From: Streptomyces sp. JJ36 | Lineage (GTDB): Bacteria; Actinomycetota; Actinomycetes; Streptomycetales; Streptomycetaceae | NCBI RefSeq assembly: GCF_021696945.1 | Contig: NZ_JACYHE010000024.1 | Location: 1-64,000, forward strand | DNA length: 64,000 nt | Reading direction: 5' to 3' | Part shown: positions 6,822 through 16,373 of the stretch, in pieces | Layout: every line of letters begins with the position of its first letter | Position numbering within the stretch: position 1 is the stretch's first letter | The notes under the pieces: generated by a model | Databases searched by the model: none | Told to the model about the DNA's origin: nothing | The model's input: the letters and a program-made list of their open reading frames with translations, nothing else | Program-made: the position numbers and the translations under genes

Positions 6822-9800
6822 ATGCCCCTGACCGACCCCGCGTTCGAGCCGCTCCGCCCGCTGCCCCCGGACCCCGGACCGCCGCCCGCGGGCCCGGCCC
6901 CGGAGCCCTGGACGGATCTGCGCAGCGAACGCGACCGGCTCCTGCACGAGGCGCTCCGGTCCCCCGCCGGCGCGCCGGGGCTCCCGGAGGTGTGGCTCCA
7001 GCTCGGCCTGATCTGCTACGAGTTGCACGCCGCCGCGGACCGCCCGGAGGACGGGGACCAGGACCGCCTCCTCGCCCACGCCGCGCTGCAACGGGCGCTG
7101 ACTGCGGGTCAGGGCGGAGGGGCGGAGAACCCCGCCCGGCACGCCGGCCTGGTCTGTCTCGGCCATCTGATGGCGCTGGAGCACCCGGGCCCGCCGCCGC
7201 TGCCCGTCCTCGGCCGGGCCGAGACGCTCATCCGCTGCGGGGTCGCCGCCCTCGGCGGCGCACCGGACTCCGCCCCGGTCCGCCACCTGGGCACGCTGCT
7301 CCTCGCCCAGCTCGCCCGGTGCCGCTGGCAGCAGACGGGGGACGTCCGCCATCGCGACGAGGCCGTGGAGCGGTACGAGAGGCTGCTGGCCTGCGACCCG
7401 GCGCCCGACCCGGAGGACCTGCCGGTGCTGCACGAGGAGCTCGGGGACCTGCTCTACGACCGGGCCGTGGACCGGCAGGACGCGGCGGGTCTCCGCACCG
7501 CAGAGGACCACTACCGGAGCGCGCTGCGGGGCGGCGGCGCGGGCGGCGACGCGGTGGGCCGGTACGGCTCGCTCGGGTGGACGCTGCTCGCCCGGGGCCG
7601 CCTCACCGGGGACGCGGAGGCGCTGCGGTCGGCCGAGACCGCCTTCCTCGACGCGGCGCGGTACGGCCGCGCCGCCGTACCACCCGGCGCGCCCGCGCTG
7701 CCGGAGGCGGTGCGCGACGCCGAGGCGGCCGCCGCGTACGCCGCCGTCCTCGCCCTCGGGGACGACGTGGGTGCCGTCCCGCCGGGGCCGCTGGTACGGC
7801 GGGTCCGGGACGTCGTCTCCGCTCCGGGAGCCGGTTCCGTCCTGTCCCCGGTCTTCGCCGCAGTCTTCGCCCGGCTCCTCTTCGACCACGGTGTCCGGCA
7901 GGGCGACCGCGGTCTCCAGGAGGAGGCGACCGGGCTGCTGGAGGTCGCGGTGGCGGGGTGGCGGCCGGAACACGGCCCGGTGCACCCGCCGGCCCTGGTG
8001 CTCGCCTCCTGGCAGGGGGAGCTGTACACGGAGGGCCGGCCGGAACGGCTGGTGGCCTGCGCCCGGCACGCCGCCACGGTGCTGCGGCACACCACGGACC
8101 CCGCGGCGGTGCTGTCGGCCCGCATGCTGCGGGCCCTGGCCCGGGCCGGACTGCTGGCGGGGCACCGGCCGCTGGAGAACGCGGACGCGGCCCGGCTGTT
8201 CCGGCACGCCGTGACCGCCGCGGCCGGGCGGCCCGATCCGGGCGACGCACAGTGGGCAGGCGTCGTGTCCGGCATCGTCGGCCCGGAGGACGCCGACGAG
8301 ACCCTGCCGGCTCTCTACCGGCAGTGGGAGCACTCCCGGCCGGACGGCGCGCAGCGCGCCGCCCAGGCGGCGTTCCTGCTGCGGCACGCCCCGAGCCTCG
8401 ACCCCGGGCGCACCGGACTGGCCCCGGAACACCTCCGGCGGCTGCAGGCGGTGGCGACCGAAGGCGCCGGCGGTTCCGCCGGCGCCCCGGGGGTCGGGCG
8501 GGACCGGACCCGCATGGCCGTGGGCGTGGCACTGGCCCACTACGGGCTGGGCGACGAGCGGCTGCTGGGTGAGGCGCTCGCGCAGTGGTCCGCCGTGACC
8601 GGCCGCGAGGCCGGGGACTCCCCGCCCGTGCCCGGCGACGTCGCCGCCACCGGCATGGCCTCGGTGGTGGGGATCCTGAACGGCCTCATGAACGGTGGGC
8701 TGGACGACATCGAGCACGGTGCCGGGCAGCTCGCCGGCATGACCGGCCTGCCGGCCGCCGGTGAGGGCACCGTCCCGGGCGCCCCGGGGCTGCCGAGCGC
8801 CGGGGAGCTCCAGCGCGCCCTCGCCGCGGTGGGCCTGCTGCTGCCCGGCCGGTCCGGTACCGGCGACCGGGCCGCGGCCCTGGCCACGCTGGGGGCCGGG
8901 GGCCTGGGCATCGACCCCCGGCATCCCGTGTGGGGCGAGGTGCAACGGACGCTCGCCCTGCTCGGCGCCCCGCCCGGCGACGGGACTCCCCCTCCGGAGA
9001 ACCCGGCGGCCGGCCCGGGGCGCCGGGTGCCGGCGGCGGAGGTGATCCGGTCCGTCTCCGCCGTCCCGGGGGCACAGCGCGCCCTGCTGCTGATGATGAC
9101 CGGCACCGCGCGCCATCTGGAGGCGCTCCGGGAGCGGGACCGGCGCGGGCTGGAGGACGCGGGCGTGCTGCTGCGGGCGGGCCGGGAGGCTGCGGTGCCC
9201 GGCGACGCTCTGTGGCTCCGGGGCACCGCGGCGCTCGGGGTGGTCACGCGTGACCTCGCGATGCGCGGGCGGCCCTGGTCCCGGCGACGCCGGCTGGACG
9301 AGGCGATCGCGTTGCTGACGGAGGCCTACGAGGCGACCGGCGGGCCGGAGCACCCGATGCGGGCCACGTGCGGCACCGTGCTGGCGGGGGTGCTGCGCGA
9401 GCGCGGTGACACCGTCCTGGACGACCGCCGGGTGGGCCGCGGCCTCGCGCTGGACGCGCTGCGCGCCACGGCGTACGGGGTGCTGCTCCAGTCCGGCACC
9501 GGCCACGCGGCGCAGGTGGCGGCCGAGGGGACGGAGCAGGCGCTCGGCGTCGCCGCCTGGAGCCTCGCCGACGGGGTCCCGCAGGACGCGGTGACCGCGC
9601 TGGACTCCTGCCGCGGGCTCGTCCTGCATGCCGCCACGGTCGCCCGCACGGTCGGGCAGCGCCTGTCCGGCGCCGGACGTGCGGACCTCGCCGCGCGGTG
9701 GTCGGAGGCGGGCTCCGAGGGGAACGCCGTGCCCAGCGCGCTGCGCCGGGAGGTCCTCGCCTCCCTGACGGCGCCCGGGCGTCGCCGACCCGCCGGGGAC

Positions 9801-11012
9801 TGGCTGCTGGACCCGCCGGCGGCCGGTGAGATCGCCGGGGCGCTGCGGGCGCTCGGCCGGGACGCGCTCGCCTATCTGGTGCCCGGCGACGACACGCACC
9901 ACGGCGCGGGCGCCGCCGTGGTCGTGGGCGCCGACGGTGCCGTACGGGCGCTGCCGCTGCCCGCGTTGCGCACCGACGCCGCAGCGCTGCGCCGCTGCGC
10001 CATGCCTGCGCGGGACGGCGGCCGTGACATGGGCGGCCCTCCGGGCGAGGCGGGCGGCGGCGCGCCCCCGCCCGGACCGGCCCGGCTCGACGCCCTCTGC
10101 GCCTGGGCCTGGGAGGCGGCCATGGGGCCGCTGACGGCCGACGTCTCCGCGCGGCTCCGCGCTCCCGGAAGAGTGGCGCGGCTGGTGCTGGTCCCCATGG
10201 GCCCGCTGGGGGCGGTGCCCTGGCACGCGGCCTGGCGGTCCCGTCCGGGCGGCGGGCGGCGCTATGCACTGCACGTGACCGAGGTCTCCTACGCCGCCTC
10301 GGCGCGGCTGGTGTGCGAGGTGGCCGGGCGGCCGGAGCCGCCGCGCGGTGCCGCGCTGATCGTCGGCGACCCCACCGGCGACCTCTGGTTCGCCGGCCGG
10401 GAGGCCCGGGCGGTGCGCGACGCCTACTACCCGCACGCCACCTTCCTCGGGCGGGCGGCGCCGGGGACCGCCGACGGCTCCGGCACCGTGGCGGAGGTGC
10501 TGGACTGGCTGGGCTCCCCGGCCGCACGCGGCGGGACGCTGCATCTGGCCTGCCATGCCGCGGTGGCCGAGAACGCACGGCACAGCGCGGTGCTGCGGCT
10601 GCGGGACGGCGACCTGTCCGCGGAGGCGCTGACCGAGCGGCCGGCGGCGGGAGCCGGCGGGGGCCCCGACCTGGTGGTGCTGGCGGCGTGCCGCAGCCAC
10701 GTCTCCGGGCGCGGCGCCGACGAGGTGTACACCCTCGCCACCGCCTTCCTGACCTCCGGCGCACGGTCGGTCCTGGGCTCGCTGTGGCCCGTCCCGGACG
10801 ACGCCACCTCACTGCTGATGTTCCTGACCCACCACTACCTGCGGGACGCCGGGATGCCGCCGGGCGAGGCGCTGCGCCGGGCCCAGTTGTGGATGCTGGA
10901 CCCGGCGCGGGCGCTGCCCCCGCGGATGCCGCGGGAGCTGGCCCGGCAGGCCGCGCAGATCGACCCGGGGGACCTGACCGCCTGGGCCGGGTTCCTCGCC
11001 GTCGGCAGGTGA
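6822..11012 (+). CDS. Large helical-repeat protein with C-terminal CHAT protease domain
   Basis: Protein of 1,396 residues. The first ~1,000 residues are Ala/Leu/Arg-rich helical segments of TPR-like character, which in CHAT proteins usually sense or scaffold. The last ~330 residues are a CHAT (caspase HetF-associated with TPR) domain: LVLVPMGPLGAVPWHAAW, a self-contained ALIVGDP strand, catalytic His1245 in LHLACHAAV, catalytic Cys1290 in VLAACRSH, then SLWPVPDDAT and the terminal helix pair. Both catalytic residues are present, so it should be active. ATG 6822 is chosen because AGAGAGAGGA precedes it by 6 bp; an in-frame extension back to 5466 would overlap the membrane-protein gene. No membrane segment. 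Likely co-transcribed with the membrane protein. CHAT proteases act as executioners in several bacterial defence complexes. Confidence 0.88.
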   Translation: MPLTDPAFEPLRPLPPDPGPPPAGPAPEPWTDLRSERDRLLHEALRSPAGAPGLPEVWLQLGLICYELHAAADRPEDGDQDRLLAHAALQRALTAGQGGGAENPARHAGLVCLGHLMALEHPGPPPLPVLGRAETLIRCGVAALGGAPDSAPVRHLGTLLLAQLARCRWQQTGDVRHRDEAVERYERLLACDPAPDPEDLPVLHEELGDLLYDRAVDRQDAAGLRTAEDHYRSALRGGGAGGDAVGRYGSLGWTLLARGRLTGDAEALRSAETAFLDAARYGRAAVPPGAPALPEAVRDAEAAAAYAAVLALGDDVGAVPPGPLVRRVRDVVSAPGAGSVLSPVFAAVFARLLFDHGVRQGDRGLQEEATGLLEVAVAGWRPEHGPVHPPALVLASWQGELYTEGRPERLVACARHAATVLRHTTDPAAVLSARMLRALARAGLLAGHRPLENADAARLFRHAVTAAAGRPDPGDAQWAGVVSGIVGPEDADETLPALYRQWEHSRPDGAQRAAQAAFLLRHAPSLDPGRTGLAPEHLRRLQAVATEGAGGSAGAPGVGRDRTRMAVGVALAHYGLGDERLLGEALAQWSAVTGREAGDSPPVPGDVAATGMASVVGILNGLMNGGLDDIEHGAGQLAGMTGLPAAGEGTVPGAPGLPSAGELQRALAAVGLLLPGRSGTGDRAAALATLGAGGLGIDPRHPVWGEVQRTLALLGAPPGDGTPPPENPAAGPGRRVPAAEVIRSVSAVPGAQRALLLMMTGTARHLEALRERDRRGLEDAGVLLRAGREAAVPGDALWLRGTAALGVVTRDLAMRGRPWSRRRRLDEAIALLTEAYEATGGPEHPMRATCGTVLAGVLRERGDTVLDDRRVGRGLALDALRATAYGVLLQSGTGHAAQVAAEGTEQALGVAAWSLADGVPQDAVTALDSCRGLVLHAATVARTVGQRLSGAGRADLAARWSEAGSEGNAVPSALRREVLASLTAPGRRRPAGDWLLDPPAAGEIAGALRALGRDALAYLVPGDDTHHGAGAAVVVGADGAVRALPLPALRTDAAALRRCAMPARDGGRDMGGPPGEAGGGAPPPGPARLDALCAWAWEAAMGPLTADVSARLRAPGRVARLVLVPMGPLGAVPWHAAWRSRPGGGRRYALHVTEVSYAASARLVCEVAGRPEPPRGAALIVGDPTGDLWFAGREARAVRDAYYPHATFLGRAAPGTADGSGTVAEVLDWLGSPAARGGTLHLACHAAVAENARHSAVLRLRDGDLSAEALTERPAAGAGGGPDLVVLAACRSHVSGRGADEVYTLATAFLTSGARSVLGSLWPVPDDATSLLMFLTHHYLRDAGMPPGEALRRAQLWMLDPARALPPRMPRELARQAAQIDPGDLTAWAGFLAVGR

Positions 11013-11063
11013 GGGCCCCGGAGCCGGGGCCGTCCGGGGCCGCCGGGTCGGGGGCGCCGCCGG

Positions 11064-11110
11064 GTGGTGCAGGCGCCCGGGCCCACCGGGTGCAGCGCCG
11101 CCTGCACCAC
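11064..11110 (+). terminator. Putative terminator after the CHAT gene
   Basis: GTGGTGCAGGCG (11064-11075) and CGCCTGCACCAC (11099-11110) form a perfect 12-bp stem 52 bp after the CHAT stop. The 23-nt loop is itself GC-rich and partly self-complementary. Confidence 0.6.
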
Positions 11111-11400
11111 GCGGGGCCCGGCCGGGGCGTCCGGGAGACGCCGGCGCGCACCGGGAAGGGCCGCGTTCGTCCCCGGGCAGCCGGTCCTGCGTGACCCGCG
11201 CACGGCCCCCCGGCGGCGGTGATGGCGGGACTGCGGGCGTCCGGGGCGTTCCGGAGTGCGTGCGCCGGACGGCGTGCGCCGGACTGGGGGCGCCGGACAG
11301 GCCCTGGCGGGCGGGTGCCTGCTCACCCCGCCCGGCCGCCGGTCCGGCGCGGGGCGAGCAGACGGCGTGCGACGCGCCGCGGCTCCGTGGCCGCGGCCCG
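11111..11400. other. Intergenic stretch between CHAT and sugar-transporter genes
   Basis: About 290 bp between two convergent transcription units. Open frames here are GC-driven and carry no recognisable domain or ribosome site. I see only short GC-rich inverted repeats. It marks the border between the accessory island and the arabinose-type catabolic block. Confidence 0.5.
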
Positions 11401-12318
11401 TCAGCCCTTGAGCCCCGACCGGGAGACGCCCTCGATCACCCAGCGCTGCGCCACCACGTAGAGCAGCAGCACGGGGACGCTGGCGATCACGGCACCGGCC
11501 ATGAGCAGGTCGTAGCGGATGCTGTTGGCGTTCTGGAAGTTGGCCAGGCCGGCGGGGAGCGTCAGCGACTCGGGGCTGAGCAGCACGTACAGCGGCCAGA
11601 GGAAGTCGTTCCAGTTCATCAGGAAGGCCAGCAGGCCGAGGGTGACCAGGGCGGGCCGGGAGAGCGGCAGCACCACGCGCAGGAAGATCTGCCACCGGTT
11701 GCAGCCGTCGAGCTCCGCGGCCTCCTCCAGTTCGCCGGGCAGCGTGAGGAAGAACTGCCGGAGGAAGAAGACGCCGAAGGCGCCGCCCGCCATGGGCACG
11801 ATGACGGCGGGCAGGGTGTCCACCCACATCAGCTCGTTCACGATGAGGAAGTTGGGGATGAGCAGGATCATCGGGGGGACGAACAGGGTGGCCACGACGA
11901 CGGTGAAGATCACCCCCCGGCCCCGGAACTCCAGGCGGGCCAGCGCGTACGCCGCCGGGGTCGCGGTGGCCAGGACGAGGGCCGCATGGCCGGTGGCCGC
12001 CAGGAGGCTGTTGAGGAACCACTGGGCGACGGGGCTGTCGGTGGCCCCCAGCACGTGCCGGTAGGCGTCGAGGGTGGCCGGGTCCGGGATCCACGCCGGT
12101 TCCGTGGCCCCGGCGTCCCCGCGCGTCTTGAACGACGTGACCAGCATGTAGACCAGCGGGCTGAGGTAGCCGAGCGCCACCACCGCGAGCACCAGGTGGA
12201 GCAGCGAGCGCCGCAGCTTCCGGACGGCCACGGGACTGCGGCTCTCCCCTCGGCCGGACGGCAGCGGGGGGCGGGCGCCCGCCCGGGGTGCGGGCGGCCG
12301 GGTGCGGGGGGCGGTCAA
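11401..12318 (-). CDS. Carbohydrate ABC transporter permease (MalG-type)
   Basis: Inner-membrane permease of a CUT1-type sugar importer, 305 residues from a TTG start. It has six hydrophobic segments and the ATPase-coupling EAA loop (EAAELDGCNRWQIFLRVVLP) that docks the nucleotide-binding subunit. The start is placed at TTG 12318 because AGGAGG lies 4 bp upstream and the codon overlaps the stop of the upstream permease (TTGA). GTG 12231 would give a 276-residue protein without the Pro/Arg-rich leader. Last gene of the unit GH51, binding protein, MalF, MalG. No ATPase gene is present; in Streptomyces a shared ATPase (MsiK) serves such importers, so this one probably uses it too. Confidence 0.9.
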   Translation of the reverse strand: MTAPRTRPPAPRAGARPPLPSGRGESRSPVAVRKLRRSLLHLVLAVVALGYLSPLVYMLVTSFKTRGDAGATEPAWIPDPATLDAYRHVLGATDSPVAQWFLNSLLAATGHAALVLATATPAAYALARLEFRGRGVIFTVVVATLFVPPMILLIPNFLIVNELMWVDTLPAVIVPMAGGAFGVFFLRQFFLTLPGELEEAAELDGCNRWQIFLRVVLPLSRPALVTLGLLAFLMNWNDFLWPLYVLLSPESLTLPAGLANFQNANSIRYDLLMAGAVIASVPVLLLYVVAQRWVIEGVSRSGLKG

Positions 12319-13283
12319 CGGTCCTCCTGTCGTTCGCGGAAGAGGCGGAACACGACCGCGCTCACGGCCATCAGGAACAGGGCGAGTACGAAGCTCATGG
12401 CCGAGGCCCGGCCCATCTGGAACTCGTTGAGGCCCGTTTCGGCGATCAGGTACACGGCCGTCTTGGTCTCGTCCGCCGGGGCTCCGCCGGTGATGAGGTA
12501 GGCCTGGCCGAAGACGTTGGCCGAGGCCAGGATGGTGACGTTGACGACGAAGAGCGCCACCGGGCGCAGCCCGGGCAGGGTGACGTGCCGGAACCGGTGC
12601 CAGGCGCCCGCGCCGTCCACGCGCGCGGACTCGTAGAGCTCGGCGGGGATGTCCTGGAGGCCCGCGAGGTAGATGACGGCGTTGAAGCCGAGCGTCCACC
12701 ACACGGTGACGCCGACGAGTGCCCACCAGGCCGCCGGGGTGGAGGTCGTCCACTGGATGTCGTCGGGGAGCCCGATCATCCCGAGGTAGTGGTTGACCAT
12801 GCCGATGTTGCCGTCGAGCAGGAAGCGCCAGAGCAGGCTGACGACGGCGACGCCCAGCACGTACGGGGCGAAGTAGACCGCCCGGTAGAGGTTCCGGCCG
12901 CGGAACCTGCCGTTCATCAGCATGGCGACGAAGAGCGGCACGACCAGCAGGAACGGCAGCGACAGCAGGGTGAAGACGCCGGTCGCCCGCATCGCCGACC
13001 AGAAGCGGGGCCCGTCCACGCTGGCGGGGTCGAACAGCTCCCGGTAGTTGCCGAGACCGACGAAGGGCTTGGCGGCGAAGTTGATGTCCCAGCTGTGCAG
13101 GCTGATCCAGAGGCCGTAGCCGATGGGCACCAGCACGAAGGTGAGGAACAGCACCAGATAGGGGGTGAGGAAAGCGTACGGGGTCCACCACCGGTAGGAG
13201 CGGGTGGCGGCCCGGCCGGGGCGTGCGCCCCGGCCGGGCCCCGCTCCCCCGGCGGGGGGCCGGGCGGTCATCCGCAGTGCCAC
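12315..13283 (-). CDS. Sugar ABC transporter permease (MalF-type)
   Basis: Permease of 322 residues. After a basic Pro/Gly/Arg-rich tail of ~30 residues there are about six membrane segments and the EAA loop ESARVDGAGAWHRFRHVTLP. It forms the translocation channel with the MalG-type partner, which overlaps its stop codon. GTG 13283 has a GTGAGG purine run 8 bp upstream; ATG 13271 is an alternative that removes four residues. It starts 10 bp after the binding-protein stop, so the three transport genes are one operon. The substrate is inferred from the arabinofuranosidase at the head of the unit: arabinose or short arabino-oligosaccharides. Confidence 0.92.
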   Translation of the reverse strand: MALRMTARPPAGGAGPGRGARPGRAATRSYRWWTPYAFLTPYLVLFLTFVLVPIGYGLWISLHSWDINFAAKPFVGLGNYRELFDPASVDGPRFWSAMRATGVFTLLSLPFLLVVPLFVAMLMNGRFRGRNLYRAVYFAPYVLGVAVVSLLWRFLLDGNIGMVNHYLGMIGLPDDIQWTTSTPAAWWALVGVTVWWTLGFNAVIYLAGLQDIPAELYESARVDGAGAWHRFRHVTLPGLRPVALFVVNVTILASANVFGQAYLITGGAPADETKTAVYLIAETGLNEFQMGRASAMSFVLALFLMAVSAVVFRLFRERQEDR

Positions 13284-13293
13284 GTGCCGTGCC

Positions 13294-14658
13294 TCACTTC
13301 GCGTACTTCTGCTTGTTCTGGGCCAGCAGCTTGTCCGCCGTGCGCACGCCGTCCGCGAGCGCCCCGGCGGGGGACTTCCGCCCCAGGACGGCCTCCTGGA
13401 CGGCCAGTTCCAGGGCCTTGACCTGGACGTCCCCCACGCCGGCGACCGGCGGCACGAAGTGGAAGACGTCCACGTCCTTCGCCAGGGCGATCTGCGGCAG
13501 CGAGGCGACCTGGGACTGCTCGCGGACGGAGTTGCGGGCCGGGATCATGCCGGCCCTGGCCCACTCGGTGGACTGCTTGCTCATGTAGTCGATGAAGAAC
13601 TTGGCGGCCTCGGCCTTGTGGTCGCCGTCGTCGCCCTTCAGCGCCTGGGAGGTCAGCACGAAGTTGTGCGAGGCCGTCCACACGGCGGCCCGGTCGCCGA
13701 TGACGGGCAGGGAGGCCATCTCCCAGTCGAGGCCTTCGGCGTTGGTCTTCAGGTCGTTGATCTGCCAGATGCCGTCCCAGGTGTAGCTGACCTTGTTGTT
13801 CTTGAAGGCGGTGTACTGGGAGTCCTGGGCGACCTTCCCGGGGCTGTAGCCCTCGGTGATCTGCTTCCGCATCCAGGCGAGCGCCTCGGCCCCGGCGTCG
13901 GAGCCCCACAGGGCCTTGGTGCCGTCCTCGTTGTAGAGCTCCCCGCCGAACTGCCACAACAGGGACATGAACATCAGGTGTCCGGGCCACTTGTTGGGCA
14001 TCCAGAAGGGCTGCTTGACGCCCGCGTCCTGGAGTTCGGCGAGAGAGGACTCGAAGCCGTCGCGGTCCTGCGGCGGGGCGTCCAGGCCGGCCCGGGTGAG
14101 GTGCTTGCTGTTGGCGTAGTCGGCAAGGCAGTGCACGTCCAGCGGCACGCTGTAGCGCTTGCCCTCGTAGACGCCGGCCTGCCACACCGCCGGGATGAAG
14201 TCCGACTCGCTCATCTCCAGGGCGGAGACGACGTCGTCCAGCGGGACGAGGATGTTGCGCGCGGCGAAGGTGCCCACCCAGTCGTTGTGCATCACCGCCA
14301 CGTCGGGCCCCTTGCCGGCGGTGATCGCGGTGGGCAGCGCCGGGTAGAAGTCCTGCCACTGCCGGGTGGTGTTCTTCACCTCGATCCTCCCGGCGTACTC
14401 CTTGTTGAACGCCTTGAGCATGGACCGCATGTGCGGGCCGTCGCCGCCGGTGAAGCCGTTCCAGTACTCCAGGGTGACCTTCGGGCCCTTGTACTCGCCG
14501 CCCTGGAAGTCGGGGGCGTCCTTCGGCTCGTCGCCGTCGGCGCCCACCTTGGAGCCGCTGCCGCAGGCGGTCAGCAGGCCGGCGCCGGCCAGGCCGCCCG
14601 CCGCGCCGAGGAAGGACCGGCGCTGCAAGGTCGTACGGTTCGGGGTCGTGCTGCTCAT
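13294..14658 (-). CDS. Extracellular sugar-binding lipoprotein of ABC importer
   Basis: Solute-binding protein of 454 residues (family 1 type). The N-terminus has a twin-arginine-like RRSFLG at 13-18, a hydrophobic stretch and a lipobox LTAC with the lipidated Cys32, so it is probably exported folded and anchored outside the membrane. The mature part shows typical binding-protein segments: LEYWNGFTGGDGPHMRSMLKAF near the start and VAVMHNDWVG further on. ATG 14658 has GAGGAGAG 4 bp upstream. It sits 49 bp after the arabinofuranosidase gene and directly before the two permeases. It delivers ligand to them; the sugar itself is not deducible from sequence, only from context. Confidence 0.92.
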   Translation of the reverse strand: MSSTTPNRTTLQRRSFLGAAGGLAGAGLLTACGSGSKVGADGDEPKDAPDFQGGEYKGPKVTLEYWNGFTGGDGPHMRSMLKAFNKEYAGRIEVKNTTRQWQDFYPALPTAITAGKGPDVAVMHNDWVGTFAARNILVPLDDVVSALEMSESDFIPAVWQAGVYEGKRYSVPLDVHCLADYANSKHLTRAGLDAPPQDRDGFESSLAELQDAGVKQPFWMPNKWPGHLMFMSLLWQFGGELYNEDGTKALWGSDAGAEALAWMRKQITEGYSPGKVAQDSQYTAFKNNKVSYTWDGIWQINDLKTNAEGLDWEMASLPVIGDRAAVWTASHNFVLTSQALKGDDGDHKAEAAKFFIDYMSKQSTEWARAGMIPARNSVREQSQVASLPQIALAKDVDVFHFVPPVAGVGDVQVKALELAVQEAVLGRKSPAGALADGVRTADKLLAQNKQKYAK

Positions 14659-14707
14659 GGTTCTCTCCTCGGCGAGGGATCGGGGCTGGGGGGCGGCCGG
14701 AAGGGGT

Positions 14708-16213
14708 TCAGGACGTGGCGAGCCGCACCAGCGTCCAGGAGGCGGGCGGGAGCTCGACGGTGAGGGCGTCGTCGCTCACCCTGGTGCCGGCCACGGGGCG
14801 CGGCACCACCCGGTCGGGCTGCTCGGCCGTGTTGACGGCCGCCGGGTCGTCGTCGGCGAGGAGCAGGTGCTCGACGACGTGGCTGCCCGGGAAGGGGCGG
14901 AGACCGGCGGTGAGGGTCAGCGGCGCGGTGCGGTCCCGGTTGACGGCGAAGAGGGCGAGCTCACCGGTCTCCTCGTCGTGGGTGGCGGTGGCCCAGAGGG
15001 CGGGCACCGCGCCGTGGCGTGCCGTCTCCACCACCGGCGACTCCGGTTCCACGCGCAGCACCCGGCCGCGGGCGTGCCGGGCGGTGAGGGCGAACGGGTG
15101 GAAGACGGTCTGCCGCCAGGCCGGGCCGCCGGGGCGGGTCATGATCGGGGCGATGACGTTGGCGAGCTGGGCCTGGCAGGCGGCGCCGACCCGGTCGGCG
15201 TGGCGCAGCAGGGTGATGAGGAGGCTGCCGACGACCACGGCGTCGGTGACGTCGTAGACGTCCTCGATGAGCTCGGGGGCGGTGCGCCACTCCAGGGAGT
15301 CCTCGCCGCCGAAGCGGCTCTGGTACCAGACGTTCCACTCGTCGAAGGAGAGCTTGATCTTCTTCGGGTCGCGGAGCTTGGCGCCGACGTGGTCGGCGGT
15401 GGCCACGACGGCGTCGATCATGCGGTCCATCTCCGCGGCGCTGGCCAGGAAGGAGTCGGTGTCGCCGTCCTGGGGTTCGTAGTAGCCGTGCAGGGAGATG
15501 TAGTCGACGAACTCGTAGGTGTGCTCCAGGACGGTCGCCTCCCAGGAGGCGAAGGTGTCGATGTGGGCGTTGGAGCTGCCGCAGGCGACCAGTTCGAGGC
15601 CCGGGTCGAAGCGCTTCATGGCCCGCGCGGTCTCGGCGGCCAGCCGGCCGTACTCGTGAGCGGTCTTGTGGCCCATCTGCCAGGGGCCGTCGAGTTCGTT
15701 ACCGAGGCACCACAGGCGGATGCCGTACGGGTCCTCGGCGCCGTGCGACCGCCGGAGCTCGGAGCGGGCGGTGCCGCCGGGGTGGTTGGCGTACTCCAGC
15801 AGGGCGACCGCCTCGGGGACGCCGCGGGTGCCGAGATTGAGCGCCATCATCGGTTCGACCCCCGCCTTGGCGGCCCAAGCCATGAACTCTCCCAGGCCGA
15901 AGGCGTTGCTCTCGATGCTCCGCCAGGCGAGATCCAGGCGGGTGGGGCGCTCCTCGACGGGGCCGACTCCGTCCTCCCAGCGGTAGTGGGAGACGAAGTT
16001 GCCGCCCGGGTAGCGCACCGTGGTGACGCCGAGTTCGCGGACGAGGTCGAGCACGTCGGTGCGGAAGCCGTCGGCGTCGGCCCGCGGGTGGTCCGGTTCG
16101 AAGACGCCGGTGTAGACGGAGCGTCCCATGTGTTCCACGAAGGAGCCGAACAGGCGGCGGTCGACGGTGCCGACCCGGAATGCGGGGTCGAGGTGAAGGC
16201 GGGCCGTGGGCAT
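14708..16213 (-). CDS. abfA: Alpha-N-arabinofuranosidase, GH51
   Basis: Intracellular glycoside hydrolase of 501 residues that removes terminal alpha-L-arabinofuranosyl groups from arabino-oligosaccharides. The (beta/alpha)8 barrel carries the GH51 acid/base Glu173 in WCLGNELDG and the nucleophile Glu292 in SFDEWNVWY. VRYPGGNFVSHYRWEDG at 66-82 and the C-terminal beta-sandwich ending ELPPASWTLVRL are typical. No signal peptide, fitting import of oligosaccharides by the ABC transporter downstream. ATG 16213 is preceded by AGGGAG about 10 bp upstream. Length is standard for the family. Two LacI-type operators lie 161-184 bp upstream, so repression by the divergent LacI protein is likely. Confidence 0.95.
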   Translation of the reverse strand: MPTARLHLDPAFRVGTVDRRLFGSFVEHMGRSVYTGVFEPDHPRADADGFRTDVLDLVRELGVTTVRYPGGNFVSHYRWEDGVGPVEERPTRLDLAWRSIESNAFGLGEFMAWAAKAGVEPMMALNLGTRGVPEAVALLEYANHPGGTARSELRRSHGAEDPYGIRLWCLGNELDGPWQMGHKTAHEYGRLAAETARAMKRFDPGLELVACGSSNAHIDTFASWEATVLEHTYEFVDYISLHGYYEPQDGDTDSFLASAAEMDRMIDAVVATADHVGAKLRDPKKIKLSFDEWNVWYQSRFGGEDSLEWRTAPELIEDVYDVTDAVVVGSLLITLLRHADRVGAACQAQLANVIAPIMTRPGGPAWRQTVFHPFALTARHARGRVLRVEPESPVVETARHGAVPALWATATHDEETGELALFAVNRDRTAPLTLTAGLRPFPGSHVVEHLLLADDDPAAVNTAEQPDRVVPRPVAGTRVSDDALTVELPPASWTLVRLATS

Positions 16214-16373
16214 GTGCGGTGGGCTCCCTGTGCTGGTGGGACGAGCGGGCGCGGCGGTGGTCCGGGCCGGTCGCGGCCGCCGCGCGCGGTGGCCGGTGTG
16301 CCGGGACCGCGGTGGCTCCGAGGACCGGCCGGGGTGGGGCCGGACGGGTGGCGGGCCACCGCGCGCTGCTACA

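Noticed and set aside
6183-10700. A 1,505-codon open frame opposite the CHAT gene
   Set aside because: No ribosome site or motif; codon-position bias belongs to the plus-strand CHAT gene, whose catalytic residues are conserved.
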